64,000 nt of DNA. It comes from Helicoverpa zea. Lineage: Eukaryota > Arthropoda > Insecta > Lepidoptera > Noctuidae. Under the pieces are notes generated by a model that saw nothing but the letters and a program-made list of their open reading frames with translations, did not search any database and had not been told where the DNA came from. Positions within the stretch are counted from its first letter, which is position 1. Every line of letters begins with the position of its first letter. The DNA lies in assembly GCF_022581195.2 (NCBI RefSeq), contig NC_061471.1:1922001-1986000 (forward strand), written 5' to 3'. Positions 24,101 through 32,173 of the stretch are shown piece by piece. The position numbers and the translations under genes are program-made.

Positions 24101-27100
24101 ATTGCACAGTGTAAAAGAATGTGTTGCAATTTTTTTACTTTTTTGCCCACATAATTTGGGAAGTGCATAGTAACTCAATATGATCCTTTCATACCTAATA
24201 TTGTCCAATGTTTCATTAAAATAAAATCAGCTATAAGTAAAAGAGAGAACTGCTTTCTTAATTAAAATAATGGTAAGATAAGGATTGTTGCATGCACTGT
24301 AGAACAGTATATTACGAAAAATACACTATGCATCTCATCATCATGTCCCTAGCCTTTACCCAACTATGTTGGTGGTGGCTTATAGTCTAATTGGATTAAG
24401 CTGAGTACTGTGTTTTACATGGAGCGACTGCCTATCTGACCTTCTAAACCCAGTCATTGGGGCATCTCACCATTTAAATATATAAGTACCCTAATTTAGG
24501 CAATAAATGGATCTCAAACTAATGGATGTTGATGGGAAATGCCAACAAACAACATAATACATTAGTGCCATTATCTATATCTCTGATAACAATAATAGCT
24601 AGATTAGTTAAATGTAACTCCATCATAATAGTCCCAATTTCCATGAAACTATAAATCTGTGTTTTTATTAGTATTTGCTTACTTTCAGAATTACATTATC
24701 AACTAAGTATGTTTTCAGAAAGAATTATTTACATAATTTGGGCTTTTGAAAGCTGAAGAATAATTAATTTGGAAACTTTTTGATGTTTTTATTTTTCTGG
24801 ATTATTAGCAATTGAACTACTAACCTACCTACTAACCTGGGTTGAGGGGGTCAAATAGGGCAGTCGCTCCCCGTAAATACTGGTACTCAGCTACATCAGG
24901 TTAGACTGAAAGCCGACCCCAACATAGTTGGGAAAATGGCCCGGAGGATGATGAACTACTAACCTACCTTGATTCATGAGAGAATTATTTAATACTTATG
25001 AAGAGTATTATGTATGTTACAACAACATTATATTTACTAGGTTCAATCAGTGGTTCACCTAGGTCCTGGACCCAAACCATAGGTGGTTATATTATAACCC
25101 CCTGAATCCGGTCTTGACAACTAAAATATACAGAAACTATAAAATTAACAAAAGTAATTACCTGTGCATGTTGTGCCAATTGAAATATACAGACTTCTCC
25201 ACATAACTTCTTAGCCAACTCTTCCAATTCAGCCAGTAGTTGCATTGCATTATCAGTAGATAAACCTCGCATCTTGTGGATAGCAATACATAAAGGTCTG
25301 AAAATACAAAGAAAAATATTAAGCAATAGTTCAAGAACTAAAAATATTTTTAACTATGTTAAAAACTTTTTTCATTTTCTTGTTTTCTACTTGAAGACCT
25401 TCTTTTCTGGAAATATCTTTGTCCAGAACAACTTATTAAAATATAATGATGATGTCCTCCTAGCCAATTATCCACCATAGCCACTGTTCTTATAAGGAGA
25501 TTAGCCAACTGCGCAGGTTATATTATAGCGAACAGGCATTGATTGATACACACATGCATCTGAGAGCACATAAATATCGGTACAATTTATAATTGTAACT
25601 ATATGATGATGATGATGATGTCCTCCTAGCCGATTATCGGCTACGGCGGCTGTTCTCATGTAAGGAGATTAGCCAACTGCGCAGGACATATTATAGTGCA
25701 CAAGCATTTGCGCAGACACAGGTGCACTCCCTATTCCTTCACTCTCATAACCCGATGGGACGGCAATCCGACACGACCGGAAAGAGATCAGGCGCAGGAC
25801 CGACATTTACGTGCTCTCCGATGCACGGGTGAATCAATCACCAACTTCCAGGCTTCGGGCTGCTTTGTGAAAGTCTTCTAAAACCCACAAAGTGATTTCG
25901 GCCCGACTCGGGAATCGAACCCGAGACCTCGTGCTCAGCAGCCACACTTGCGACAACTAGACCAACGAGGCAGTTAGTAAATAAATAAATAAATAAATAA
26001 TGTCTGGACACCTTTTCACACACGGTCGGTTAGCCCCATGGTAAGTTATTTATTAACTTGTGTTATGGGTGCTAACACAACTGATAAACTACATATAGCT
26101 ACATATATACATATTTATGAATACATATTGTAACACCCAGACCACGGCCAACAAGCATGCTCATCACACAAATGTCGACCGAACCGGGAATCGAACCCGG
26201 GACCTCAGGTTTGGCAGTCCGGCATGGTGACCATTGCGTCATCGAGGTCGTCTAGTAACTATATAACATCATATTATTATGAAAACTAGTAAAACACCAA
26301 TTTACTGTCAACTCCTTTCCCTATAAAGTTATGGTCAAAAACAAATATTCAAGGAAAAATTAAAACATACTTATCAGGATAGTTGGCACAGCATTTGAAG
26401 TGTAATGTCACGGAACAGTGAACGCCTTTGATATCAGAATTATGTAGGGGATTCAACGTTAACATCAGATCATTCGGCCTCCATATCTTCCAAGCTACCA
26501 CTTCTCGGTTGTCTACGACTGCATCACCGTAAATTGCCTGTAAATCAATTAGCATATTAAAATATGAAATTTAAATTCAGAACAGTTTATAGTTGTAATC
26601 CATGTTTTTGAATGGACCAAGTTCATGACTCAATTTTCCTTAATCTACGATTTAAACTTTAAATTAAAGTATGTTTGTCCGTTGAAGTGAAAATATTTCA
26701 AGAAGGATTAATAAAAGCACCAAATGTACCCATATATCTAAACGGTAGAAGAAGAAACGTTTTTATGATTGTTTCGTAGGTAGGTAACAAAAAGTTTATG
26801 AACAACACGAATTATTGTGTGTAAAAATTAAATTATAAATTAAAAAAAACCCCCGACCCAAAAAAGTACGCAATAATTATGACAAAAGGTTAAAAACGCT
26901 AAACCCTATAAAATGCAAAAAATAACTTTTAACACTACATAAACTAAATTTTTTCGTGTCGGGGGACCTTCAACGTGTCGGGGGAAATTCAACGAGCCCA
27001 AACTCGATGGGTTTACTAAAAGGCAGTTCAGGGTTACGTCTCCTACCTTCGTGCCCTAACAGCAGACCAGCTCAGTGATTCCAAAAGACATTAGCGTTTC

Positions 27101-27295
27101 AAATTTCAGATCCCACATATACTTGCAAGTAAACTGATAGTGTAACATTCCTATCACATCTAGCAAATGAGCTGATGACCTTGAAGACCTGAACCGATTT
27201 CCACCAAACATAGCTAAGAACACTCCCGACTGACATACCTTTTAAACAAAAAAAACCGCATTACAATCGGATCATCCGTTTGGGAGCTACGATGC

Positions 27296-27361
<66 letters not shown>

Positions 27362-27571
27362 TGTCAAACTTATAACACCCCGTCGTTTTTGCGTCGGGGG
27401 TTAAAAAATAGTTGCCTCGGTCTAAATTAGTATTCCCGCCACGAAAAAAAACTATTATTTACTTTCATCACCAATATGTTTTGATTTTATTAATATATTA
27501 AATTACAATAAAATAACCTGTAATGCGGCCAATTCATTGTCTTGACGCTCTTCGTTCGTTTCGTCACTCAT
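4369..27571 (-). CDS. EIF2AK4: eIF2-alpha kinase GCN2 (EIF2AK4), complete 28-exon coding region
   Basis: GCN2 phosphorylates eIF2-alpha when uncharged tRNA or stalled ribosomes accumulate (cytosol, integrated stress response). Exons (coding order, high to low): 27571-27518, 26537-26371, 25297-25162, 23861-23745, 23417-23284, 22852-22707, 22366-21856, 21712-21590, 21411-21285, 20903-20781, 20394-20160, 19593-19455, 19075-18857, 17427-17276, 17020-16977, 16878-16646, 16194-15930, 14538-14387, 14019-13886, 13065-12886, 12433-12210, 10946-10804, 10277-10082, 9723-9503, 8396-8305, 6663-6539, 6184-6003, 4513-4369. These sum to 4,719 nt, 1,572 residues plus stop, close to the roughly 1,650 of vertebrate GCN2, with phases matching at every junction. 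Two donors are less usual: exon 21 (gttggt) and exon 23 (gttagt, chosen over a nearby gtaagg because only it keeps frame). No convincing poly(A) signal was found just after the stop. Five tandem duplications overlap exons. Confidence 0.95.
5330..6155 (-). repeat. Tandem duplication covering GCN2 exon 27 and downstream intron
   Basis: Two units match: about 5,330-5,700 and 5,770-6,155. Each has shared intron sequence ('accaatctggtcggaggg', 'ctccaggatatgacgag') followed by exon sequence. The offset is about 440-450 bp. Confidence 0.9.
5550..5707 (-). pseudogene. Decayed copy of GCN2 exon 27
   Basis: It encodes VSLGLQPLLCRVRVNVLALS and on to VTEM, nearly as in exon 27, with an excellent donor (gtaagt). 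It lacks the 5' end of the true exon (INTQMTSIL). The aligned acceptor cag at 5,708-5,710 is followed at once by TAA in the phase-0 frame needed after exon 26. It is therefore unlikely to be used as an in-frame coding exon. Confidence 0.85.
6539..14538 (-). CDS. EIF2AK4: GCN2 exons 18-26: HisRS-like regulatory domain
   Basis: Residues about 976-1,464. Exon 18 carries VFRSHGASEFSPPLL and LPHDLRLPFAR, and exon 19 RYVVERVFRE and FHPREIIECAFDIV, the class II histidyl-tRNA-synthetase-like signatures of GCN2. Exons 22-23 restore the motif-3-like AAGGRYDAL across the junction. Exon 24 is GC-rich and alanine-rich, unlike its AT-rich neighbours, but its frame and both junctions fit. This domain senses deacylated tRNA in known GCN2. 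Exons 20, 21 and 24 each have extra copies nearby. Confidence 0.9.
6706..7909. mobile_element. hAT-like non-autonomous DNA transposon in a GCN2 intron
   Basis: The ends are inverted repeats CAGCGGTTCCC and GGGAACCGCTG, flanked by near-matching 8-bp duplications (cattatcc and cattatac). The interior has repeated 'gcgagcgaagcgagcgcga' motifs and no transposase frame. Confidence 0.65.
8009..8201. mobile_element. GC-rich fold-back MITE
   Basis: The left arm begins ctaaggcctcggcctcgaat and the right arm ends attcgaggccgaggccttag, giving about 50-bp near-perfect arms that include CGG-rich runs. It sits in the GCN2 intron between exons 25 and 26. It explains several spurious open frames in this stretch. 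Confidence 0.75.
8686..9440 (-). pseudogene. Copy of GCN2 exon 24, split by a LINE
   Basis: The 3' part of the exon copy (VLLQDDATARLAYWDGVR plus a donor gtatag) lies at about 8,691-8,751. The continuation (RDLAQPAIV) lies at about 9,396-9,430. Between them sits a 5'-truncated LINE. Further 5' exon sequence is absent, so the copy cannot be a coding exon. Confidence 0.85.
8748..9396 (-). mobile_element. 5'-truncated jockey/CR1-like non-LTR retrotransposon
   Basis: The - strand frame at 9,040-9,321 reads RRKITDAVFLYKLLRCKIDC with later LLSKFKFRVP and LCKLLNSY, typical of the tail after the reverse transcriptase in insect LINEs. An A-rich 3' end lies at about 8,750-8,785. The flanking 'cactat' on both sides is a likely short target duplication. 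It is inserted inside the duplicated exon 24. Confidence 0.75.
11371..11418 (-). pseudogene. 3' fragment of GCN2 exon 21 fused to SINE sequence
   Basis: About 40 bases of the exon 21 end (LEAVYRNTKALGxE region and its donor) are joined directly to SINE family-1 sequence that continues to about 11,560. It is the outermost, most eroded member of the exon 21 array. Confidence 0.75.
11419..11562 (-). repeat. SINE family-1 fragment at the edge of the exon 21 array
   Basis: It reads 'gctttacaaggagcgactg' through 'gctaggccaccacgacttt' on the + strand. Short pieces of the same SINE also sit at each boundary of the exon 21 copies (about 11,820-11,870 and 12,122-12,172). Confidence 0.8.
11623..11828 (-). 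CDS. Extra copy 3 of GCN2 exon 21 (possible alternative exon)
   Basis: It encodes VTNRDVSNLLRLMEADVP through KALGCE without a stop, differing from the canonical exon at a few residues (QTVHEL for QAVHDL, RNN for RNT). The donor is gttagt. The gene-specific 5' end is replaced by SINE-derived sequence. A cag in that SINE (acceptor before 11,828) would give a 206-nt exon that keeps the phase of exons 20 and 22. Use is unproven. Confidence 0.5.
11908..12131 (-). CDS. Extra copy 2 of GCN2 exon 21 (possible alternative exon)
   Basis: Intact frame VTNRDVSNLL through KALRCE, with an additional 18-bp (6-residue) internal repeat near its 5' end (CVTNFLCVTN). The donor is gtaggt, nearer consensus than the canonical gttggt. 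The candidate acceptor is again within the SINE fragment, giving a 224-nt exon in the correct phase, exactly the length of the canonical exon 21 (12,210-12,433). Use is unproven. Confidence 0.5.
12813..12862 (-). pseudogene. Partial copy of GCN2 exon 20 just past its own donor
   Basis: About 45 bases ('gttcgcagcagct', 'gtggttcaactgtagcg') repeat 12,955-13,002, which lies inside exon 20 (LQLNHTELLRT). The fragment sits in the intron directly downstream of exon 20 and has no splice sites of its own. Confidence 0.8.
13143..13505 (-). repeat. SINE family 1, near full length
   Basis: It carries the family-1 signature from 'agccttttcccaactatg' through 'tgactacccgtaacgact' and 'gtttatcgtgccatccgaa', then diverges to 'ccacgagctctt'. 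It lies in the GCN2 intron between exons 19 and 20. Confidence 0.8.
15331..15411 (-). tRNA. tRNA-Ser (anticodon GCT)
   Basis: The - strand folds as a tRNA. The 7-bp acceptor stem is GACGAGG with CCTCGTC, the D-arm region is TGGCCGAGTGGTTAAGG, and the anticodon stem TTGGA/TCCAA has the loop CTGCTAA (anticodon GCT). A long variable arm typical of serine tRNAs follows, then the T arm GGGTTCGAATCCC. It is 81 nt with no intron. A T5 run (Pol III terminator) follows within 10 bases on the - strand. It lies within the GCN2 intron between exons 17 and 18, in the same orientation as the host gene. It is not part of a SINE: no tail or repeat body follows. Confidence 0.96.
15930..20903 (-). CDS. EIF2AK4: GCN2 exons 10-17: active kinase domain
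   Basis: Residues about 506-975. The glycine loop is GKGAFGDV (exon 10) and the catalytic lysine lies in FYAIKRIKL (exon 11). A long acidic insert typical of eIF2-alpha kinases covers exon 11 to early exon 13 and includes EDDDDDDEPDPW. The catalytic loop HRDLKPVNIF and DFGLA are in exon 14. The activation loop TGQIGTALYVAPE spans exons 15-16 and keeps threonines at the positions expected for autophosphorylation. All catalytic residues are present, so an active kinase is expected. The canonical copy of exon 13 is at 18,857-19,075; two further partial copies lie downstream in the same intron. Confidence 0.95.
17811..17990 (-). pseudogene. Copy 3 of GCN2 exon 13, with an in-frame stop
   Basis: It matches the canonical exon from TIPSEDVVDAPRKSLERI through RAWRLFR, with only synonymous changes seen except one: the Trp codon TGG of RAWRLF is TAG. 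The acceptor (gaaag before 17,990) and donor (gtgagg) would keep phase, so inclusion would truncate GCN2 within the kinase. It is either a dead exon or a potential poison exon. Confidence 0.85.
18212..18391 (-). CDS. Copy 2 of GCN2 exon 13, intact and in phase (possible alternative exon)
   Basis: It encodes the same residues as the canonical exon from TIPSEDVV to WRLFR with no stop, and has a perfect donor (gtaaga). A candidate acceptor (gggag before 18,391) gives a 180-nt exon with the required phase. It would replace the acidic 20-residue start (SPEDGSSSGV...) with RNLTQSF, shortening the kinase insert by 13 residues. A hAT MITE begins 29 bp upstream of this acceptor. Use is unproven. Confidence 0.55.
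18420..18632. mobile_element. hAT-type MITE with perfect 8-bp target duplication
   Basis: The ends CAGTGGTTCTTAACC and GGTTAAGAACCACTG are inverted repeats, flanked by GTCTACAT on both sides (18,412-18,419 and 18,633-18,640). It is 213 bp with no coding capacity. The insertion lies in the intron copy next to exon 13 copy 2, so it postdates that duplication. Confidence 0.93.
21285..22366 (-). CDS. EIF2AK4: GCN2 exons 7-9: pseudokinase domain
   Basis: Residues about 252-505. The protein-kinase fold is recognisable (CRLNHPAITPYVAME; LKELHSVGIVHKDVRGQNVF). The catalytic HRD is HKD, and the DFG position reads VGIGLD, so catalytic residues are lost as expected for the GCN2 pseudokinase. Exon 7 (511 nt) is the longest of the gene. 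Exon 9 ends in an acidic stretch (NKENNDEGSGSE) leading to the active kinase. Confidence 0.92.
22707..23861 (-). CDS. EIF2AK4: GCN2 exons 4-6: charged linker before the pseudokinase
   Basis: Residues about 120-251. Exons 4-5 are rich in Lys and Glu (VKQKNEQEQLKLHDLKVK, then RKKMKDEIQRRQEIL) and probably helical or coiled. Exon 6 carries TVDIPCTCKNKGVQVVRI, resembling the beta-rich start of the pseudokinase region. Phases run 0, 0, 2, 1 and join cleanly. Confidence 0.88.
24345..24480 (-). repeat. SINE family-1 fragment
   Basis: A diverged copy ('cctttacccaactatgttgg' through 'gcgactgcctatctgacc') in the GCN2 intron between exons 3 and 4. Confidence 0.7.
24836..24955 (+). repeat. SINE family-1 3' fragment in sense orientation
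   Basis: It reads 'ctgggttgagggggtcaaat' to 'ccaacatagttgggaaaatg' and ends in a gatgatga tail. It lies in the same intron as the fragment at 24,345 but in opposite orientation. Confidence 0.75.
25162..27571 (-). CDS. EIF2AK4: GCN2 exons 1-3: RWD domain
   Basis: Residues 1-119. The sequence MSDETNEERQDNELAALQ leads into AIYGDAVVD, matching the start of the RWD fold (ELxALxAIYG), which binds the GCN1 coactivator in known GCN2 proteins. The start codon at 27,571 has A at -3 and is the first ATG of this frame. The last exon of the block (HKMRGLSTDNAMQLLAELEE) is the final RWD helix region. Intron 1 carries a CA-microsatellite-bearing element (26,841-27,410), and intron 2 carries a SINE (25,603-25,975) and another tRNA-like repeat. 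Confidence 0.93.
25603..25975 (-). repeat. SINE family 2, near full length with tRNA-like head
   Basis: On the - strand it starts with a tRNA-like promoter region (CTCGTTGGTCTAGTTG as A box, GGTTCGATTCCCGAG as B box). A body follows, ending at GGCTAGGAGGACATC and a GAT-repeat tail (25,600-25,620). A truncated relative lies next to it at about 25,445-25,530, and another at 4,036-4,240. Confidence 0.85.
25990..26255 (-). repeat. tRNA-like repeat (third SINE type)
   Basis: The - strand contains an A-box-like region (ACGCAATGGTCACC) and GGTTCGATTCCCGG, followed by about 180 bp of unique-looking body. The acceptor stem does not pair as in a functional tRNA, so it is called a SINE head rather than a gene. 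Confidence 0.6.
26841..27410. mobile_element. Element with CCCCCGAC inverted ends and internal CA microsatellite
   Basis: The ends are ttaaaaaaaaCCCCCGAC and GTCGGGGGttaaaaaa. An internal (CA)n run of about 58 bp lies at 27,298-27,356. It is non-coding and sits in GCN2 intron 1. Confidence 0.6.
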
Positions 27572-27593
27572 TTTGCCGTCATAAAACAGACAT
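27568..27593 (-). promoter_or_regulatory. Two chained micro-uORFs before the GCN2 start codon
   Basis: On the - strand, ATG TCT GTT TTA TGA (27,593-27,579) overlaps the next ATG by an ATGA. That frame, ATG ACG GCA AAA TGA (27,582-27,568), overlaps the main ATG (27,571) by another ATGA. The first uORF has A at -3 (ACC ATG), the second T. They matter only if transcription starts upstream of 27,593, which the sequence does not prove. Confidence 0.5.
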
Positions 27594-27829
27594 GGTAGCC
27601 TCAAATTTAACTCTTAAACACATAAAACGATAACACGAAAACGTGTAAATTATTTTTGCTGTTTGAGCAAATAAATCCCAGTGCTTTGAGAGAAATACAA
27701 TACACCGCAAGCAAAACAAATTGAAATTATGACTTTGACGTTGACAGCTATCATTTTCGGTTTGATGCTTTTAAGTTCGTTCAGAAATTGTAATAAGAAT
27801 TTGAGGTAAACGAGTTCTAGAGTGGAGAC

Positions 27830-27987
27830 CACGCCTCGGCAAACGTAGTGTAGGACGTCCTCAGGCACGGTGGAGTGATGACTTGCGCAAGTCGGCTGGC
27901 AGGAGCTGGATGCGAGAAGCTGAAAATCGATCTCAGTGGCGTGCACTTGGAGAGGCCTATGTCCAGCTGTGGACTGCGATAGGCTGA
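27830..27987 (+). mobile_element. 3' end of an RTE-type LINE
   Basis: The + strand frame reads EWRPRLGKRSVGRP, RWSDDLRKSAGRSWM, then LGEAYVQLWTAIG and a stop, followed by a GATGATGA tail. This is the usual C-terminus of insect RTE-like endonuclease/reverse-transcriptase proteins. The element is heavily 5' truncated. It lies between GCN2 and the next gene. Confidence 0.8.
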
Positions 27988-28418
27988 TGATGAATAAGAA
28001 TTTAAGTCCTAATGAAGATCATACTTTTCTCATGCTTAGCAAAGGCACAGGAGAGAGAGGTTATTTTCTGCTCTTCGTAGAACAAAATCTTGGTTGCGTG
28101 ACTCATACAGGAGAGATAATCCAGGGTAGCTTTCTTTCCTGCAAAGTATGATATGAACGTCGTTATCACACACACAATAATAAATTACTACTGTGCTCTT
28201 TTTATATACTGTTTTATGTATTGCCTATTATTATAATCTCTTATGAATTTCCATCTTCTAAAGTGAGTACTACATAATATTACGCTCGGCTGAGTGCCTA
28301 AACATCATATACCTACTTACAGCTAACCGCTTAATTTCAAGCGGTTTTCCTAAAGGAGGAATCAATTTGGATCCTTGTTTTCTTTGGGGAATGGGGAAGT
28401 AAATAACGCCATTATTTC

Positions 28419-28424
28419 TTTATT
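28419..28424 (-). terminator. AATAAA polyadenylation signal for the 28.5-30.9 kb gene
   Basis: AATAAA on the - strand 77 bp after the stop codon at 28,501, a normal distance for a short 3' UTR. Confidence 0.6.
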
Positions 28425-28500
28425 ATATTCTTGGTTATTATAATTTAATTCTTACAAAATAATATTTAAATATCACATTGTTTTGTTCCTCAAGAGTCGA

Positions 28501-30915
28501 CTAGCAATGACTGAAGCATACTGTTGGGAAGGGAATTTTGTTTTTGACGGCTTCCACGATCATTGGTAACAACGTTTGGGACCACGAAACTACACCATCG
28601 TAGTTGTGGAAGGGTCGGAACTGAAATAGAAAAGAGTATTCTTATGTTAAAATGTTCTTCTGAAATGACCTACTTACCTATGCATAAGTTTAACCGAAGG
28701 TGAACTATCAATTTAAAATATTTTTAAACACAACCTTTGGGTAGGCAGTTACTTCGAACTTCAAACACAAGTAGATGCGTAGGTGCACGCATGCTAGTGC
28801 ATAGGTACTGCTCGTGTACCGCCGCCGCTCGCGCATTGTTCCAAGCCGCCATGTTTGGCAAGTTTGGCAAGGATTTTAATACTGACAATTCACATCATCC
28901 GAGCCTTTTTCCCAAACTATGTTGGGGTCGGCTTCCAGTCTAACCGGATTCAGCTGAGTACCAGTGCTTTACAAGAAGCGACTGCCTATCTGACCTCCTC
29001 AACCCAGTTACCCGGGCAACCCGATACCCTTTGGTTAGGCTGGTGTCAGACTTACTGGCTTCTGACTACCCGTAACGACTGCCAAGGATGTTCAATGACA
29101 GCCGGGACCTACAGTTTAACGTGCCATAATACTGACAATTTTAAGTATAAAAAGACAACTAAGCACCTAGGTATGTATGTAGACACTAACCTCTCTAGAA
29201 AGAACTTCAGTAATATTACTGGTAGGTCGGTAAACCATCCTTACAAGACCGCTTGATGTCGAGACCCCGTTCGTTGTCGCCGTTATTTCGTTGGTCGTCA
29301 AATTTTTATGTATCTGGAATTTCATTGAAATAATTTTTATTAAAATACTTATTTAATTTTACGAGCTACACTATCACTTGGTTTTAAAGTCAAGTCACGA
29401 GTCACTCAAGAGTATTGAGGGGACTATTATGTGGTATCTGATAGAGGGGCATCTATCTACATAACGTGCAATTAAAACGGCTCAAAAGTTTGTTTTAAAT
29501 TATTCTCTTCTTCTTCTGAATCAGTTCCTTGATCCAGCCGCCTAACGAGAGCCTCGTGTGGTGTAGGCACATCATCATTATCAAACTGACCGTTTTCCCG
29601 CGGTTCTACCCGCGTCCCGTGGGAACTACTGCGCGTACTCGGATAAAATATAGCCTATGTTGAACGGGGACAATGTAGCTTCCAAACAGTGGAAGAATTT
29701 TTCTAAACAATCAAGTAGTTTCTAACCCAAACGGTCAAACAAACAACCAAATCTTGCCTTTTAAAATATTAATGTAGATAAAAAAATGTACTTACAAATA
29801 TCGTAAAACTTATCGAGCTATGTGTGAAGTCTCCTGTGTAATGCATGGTCTGGGAACTATTAACTGGTGTGAAGTGCACATCGTAACCCAACTTAGCGTC
29901 TCGTAAGTTCAAAATCCCAGATACCCAGGCTCTATGGGTAATAACCCCACTGTTGTTGACATTGTTTATACCCTGGTTCATAGTGGTTACGTCAATCTTC
30001 TGAATGGAGACCAGGAAACCGTTGGTGTATACTGCTGTCCCGTTTATGTGCCATTTATGCATTTGCATGCTGAAAGAATGAGGAGGTATTGAATTACCAG
30101 CTTTCTAATGGATAATCAGTAAAAAAACAGTTAGTTGCTCGATATATCTCGAGGTTATATAGCAAAGGATAAGGTCAGTCAGTGATTTCAAACCAGTCTG
30201 AAGTTAGCTATTTAATTTGATGCCTTGTGAATACCTTGCCTTCACTTTTGACTAACATGAAGTCACTGATTCCCAGATAGGATTCGTAAACAAACAGCTA
30301 AAATACATCAACTTACTCAATGTTTTGTGTTACATTCACCAGTCTTAAGGTGCTAAATCCTATTTTCTCCAAGTCATATATAGTTTCTTGTATCACAGAA
30401 GAGAAGAATTCTGCGTGGTTGTTCACCCTAGGCCGTGGTGCTGAAAGGAGCATAATATATTATTATCAGAATTTTCTATCGGGCAAATATTTTGTGAGAC
30501 ATGGTGTCTGGGAAAGGACTTAGTCTAGTGAACTTTTTTTTTAAAAGACGTCAAAAATCATCAAATGACCCCTCCCGCTGTGGATTAGCAGCGGTGAGGA
30601 AGTGTCAGACTTTTACTGACTAAAAACCTTCGTGTTCCGTCGTAGGCCTTTATGTACCAGCGCCGCGGTAACTCTTTCGAACAACCCGCAGCTCCGGAGT
30701 CTAGCGAAGACTCAGGTAGAATATCAAAGCCAGTCTGTACTTTACGTTTTAAGAAAACTGGCGTTTATTTTGTCAGTGAGCTTGGGTCTAAGTATCTATG
30801 TCGAACTCGAATTGGTGTATGATGATGTAGAATGCGAATAATAATAAAAACACTCACTCCATCCAAAAGCGATGGCCGCACACAGGATCGGTAACACCAA
30901 AATATGATACTTCAT
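28501..30915 (-). CDS. Secreted group-7-allergen-like protein A (4 exons, 191 aa)
   Basis: Exons: 30915-30858 (58 nt), 30440-30317 (124), 30069-29796 (274), 28620-28501 (120 with stop); 576 nt in all, every junction in phase. MKYHILVLPILCAAIAFGW is a signal peptide. The body (NGFLVSIQKIDVTTMN, LRDAKLGYDVHFTPV, FTHSSISFTIF) resembles the beta-rich half of the group 7 mite-allergen family (LPS-binding-like fold, probable lipid carrier). Family assignment is from pattern memory only; function is unknown. The paralogue at 32,174-34,159 has an additional 123-nt exon before the last one. I could not find it here: the 1.2-kb intron holds a SINE and other repeats instead, and because that exon is phase 0-0 the shorter mRNA stays in frame. 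The C-terminus has a Cys pair (VCFSHC). Confidence 0.75.
28888..29126 (-). repeat. SINE family 1, partial
   Basis: It carries the family-1 signature ('tgttggggtcggcttccag', 'gcgactgcctatctgacc', 'gactacccgtaacgactgcc') within the last intron of gene A. Confidence 0.85.
29590..29760. repeat. Dispersed repeat 'cgcgtcccgtgggaactact'
   Basis: A relative of the repeats at 149 and 37,611 (ggataaaatatagcctatg, agtttctaacccaaacggtc). It lies in the last intron of gene A. A short adjacent - strand frame (DVPTPHEALVRRLDQGTDSE) at about 29,510-29,580 may be transposon-derived and is not a supported exon. Confidence 0.6.
30535..30700. repeat. Copy of the 'tcaaaaatcatcaaatgacc' repeat
   Basis: It matches the repeat at 2,900-3,085 over most of its length. 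It lies in intron 1 of gene A. Confidence 0.75.
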
Positions 30916-32173
30916 TTTTAAAAACATTATGCGGAAATTTTGCTCACCAGAAAACTTTTCAAACTGAATATTGAAACAATGACTTGAAATCCGCAATTCC
31001 GAAGATAAGATCTGGTAATCATGTGATTAGTTAAATATTATTACTTAATGCCTAATCTGATTTATCGGATCTCAGGATCTTTAGCAGACTTTCTTTGTCT
31101 CTAATCTCTTTGACATTGTAGCAACATTGTAAGAGTGCGGACAAAACTAGTATCATAATACCTATCAAAATGTTAATGAGCTGATAGCTATTCAAAGGTC
31201 GAAATTAATGTTTTACCTAAATTTGCATAAAAATCAGATACCTATTTCCTGCAATGTCCGCTATATAAAGAAAATGCCTCGATCATAATTTTTGAAAAAG
31301 ATTTTCATAATTTACCAGCTAGGAATTATAAGTGAATTTCGATAGCTGAAGAGTCTTTTGAGTTAAAATTGTAATGGGCTCCTCAATTACCTTTTTCAGG
31401 AAGCAGAAGACAGAGATGTTCAAGGAAGTTTCCGATAGTCCTCAATTCTCATTTATGTAGGTATAATCTTCTTTTTCCATACCTCGCTGTTTAAAGTCCT
31501 CCCTCACAAGTTTCACACAATGCGTATATCGTTAATTGGCTGTAGCCTTCCTCTATATCTTAACCTTTTCATTCAATTTACAGAATATAGGCGAGCTAAC
31601 GTATACCTAACACTTATTCGGTGACTGTGCTTTCTTTACTCTACTTAAGTTAATCCTTTTCAGCTCAGACTTTTATATTAGCAACTAATTATATCCTAAC
31701 GGCGTCTATTAATTAATTGCCTTATCAAATTAGAAACAAGAATCTAAAAATAGCGTTTTGATGTAGTAAGTAAAGATAATTCTATTGTAATCTGATTGAT
31801 TAGTAATTTGCATGTCTATCGTGTGTTCAACGTATGATCACAATGTGTGTATTGATAGAAATCACGAGCGTGACTCATGGAACTAATTACTACATTCGCA
31901 GAAGATATTTGACTTTCTGAGTCAGGAACGGGTCTTAATATCAGCCACACTGCTAGCCTTTAACCAACCACTTAACCACCTGATCAAAGTTGCATTGTAA
32001 TTACTCATAAAATAATACAAAGATAAATCATAACATAGTTCTTATTATTTCTAAAATGTAAGAAGAAAATACCGAACCGATGTGTGAATATTTTAATTAT
32101 TTTTAGCAAAAATAACAATTTAGTAAGTAAACACCAAATCACAGAATAATATCACAGTTTTTCTTCTCAAGTC
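30916..32173. other. Intergenic spacer between the two paralogues
   Basis: AT-rich sequence containing upstream sequence of gene A and the 3' flank of gene B. I see no open exon, repeat or hairpin here that I can support. Confidence 0.5.

Noticed and set aside
25895..25975. tRNA-like sequence with GGTTCGATTCCCGAG
   Set aside because: It is continuous with a SINE body and GAT tail, so it is the head of SINE family 2, not a tRNA gene. The same reasoning applies to 26,170-26,250 and the family-1 heads.
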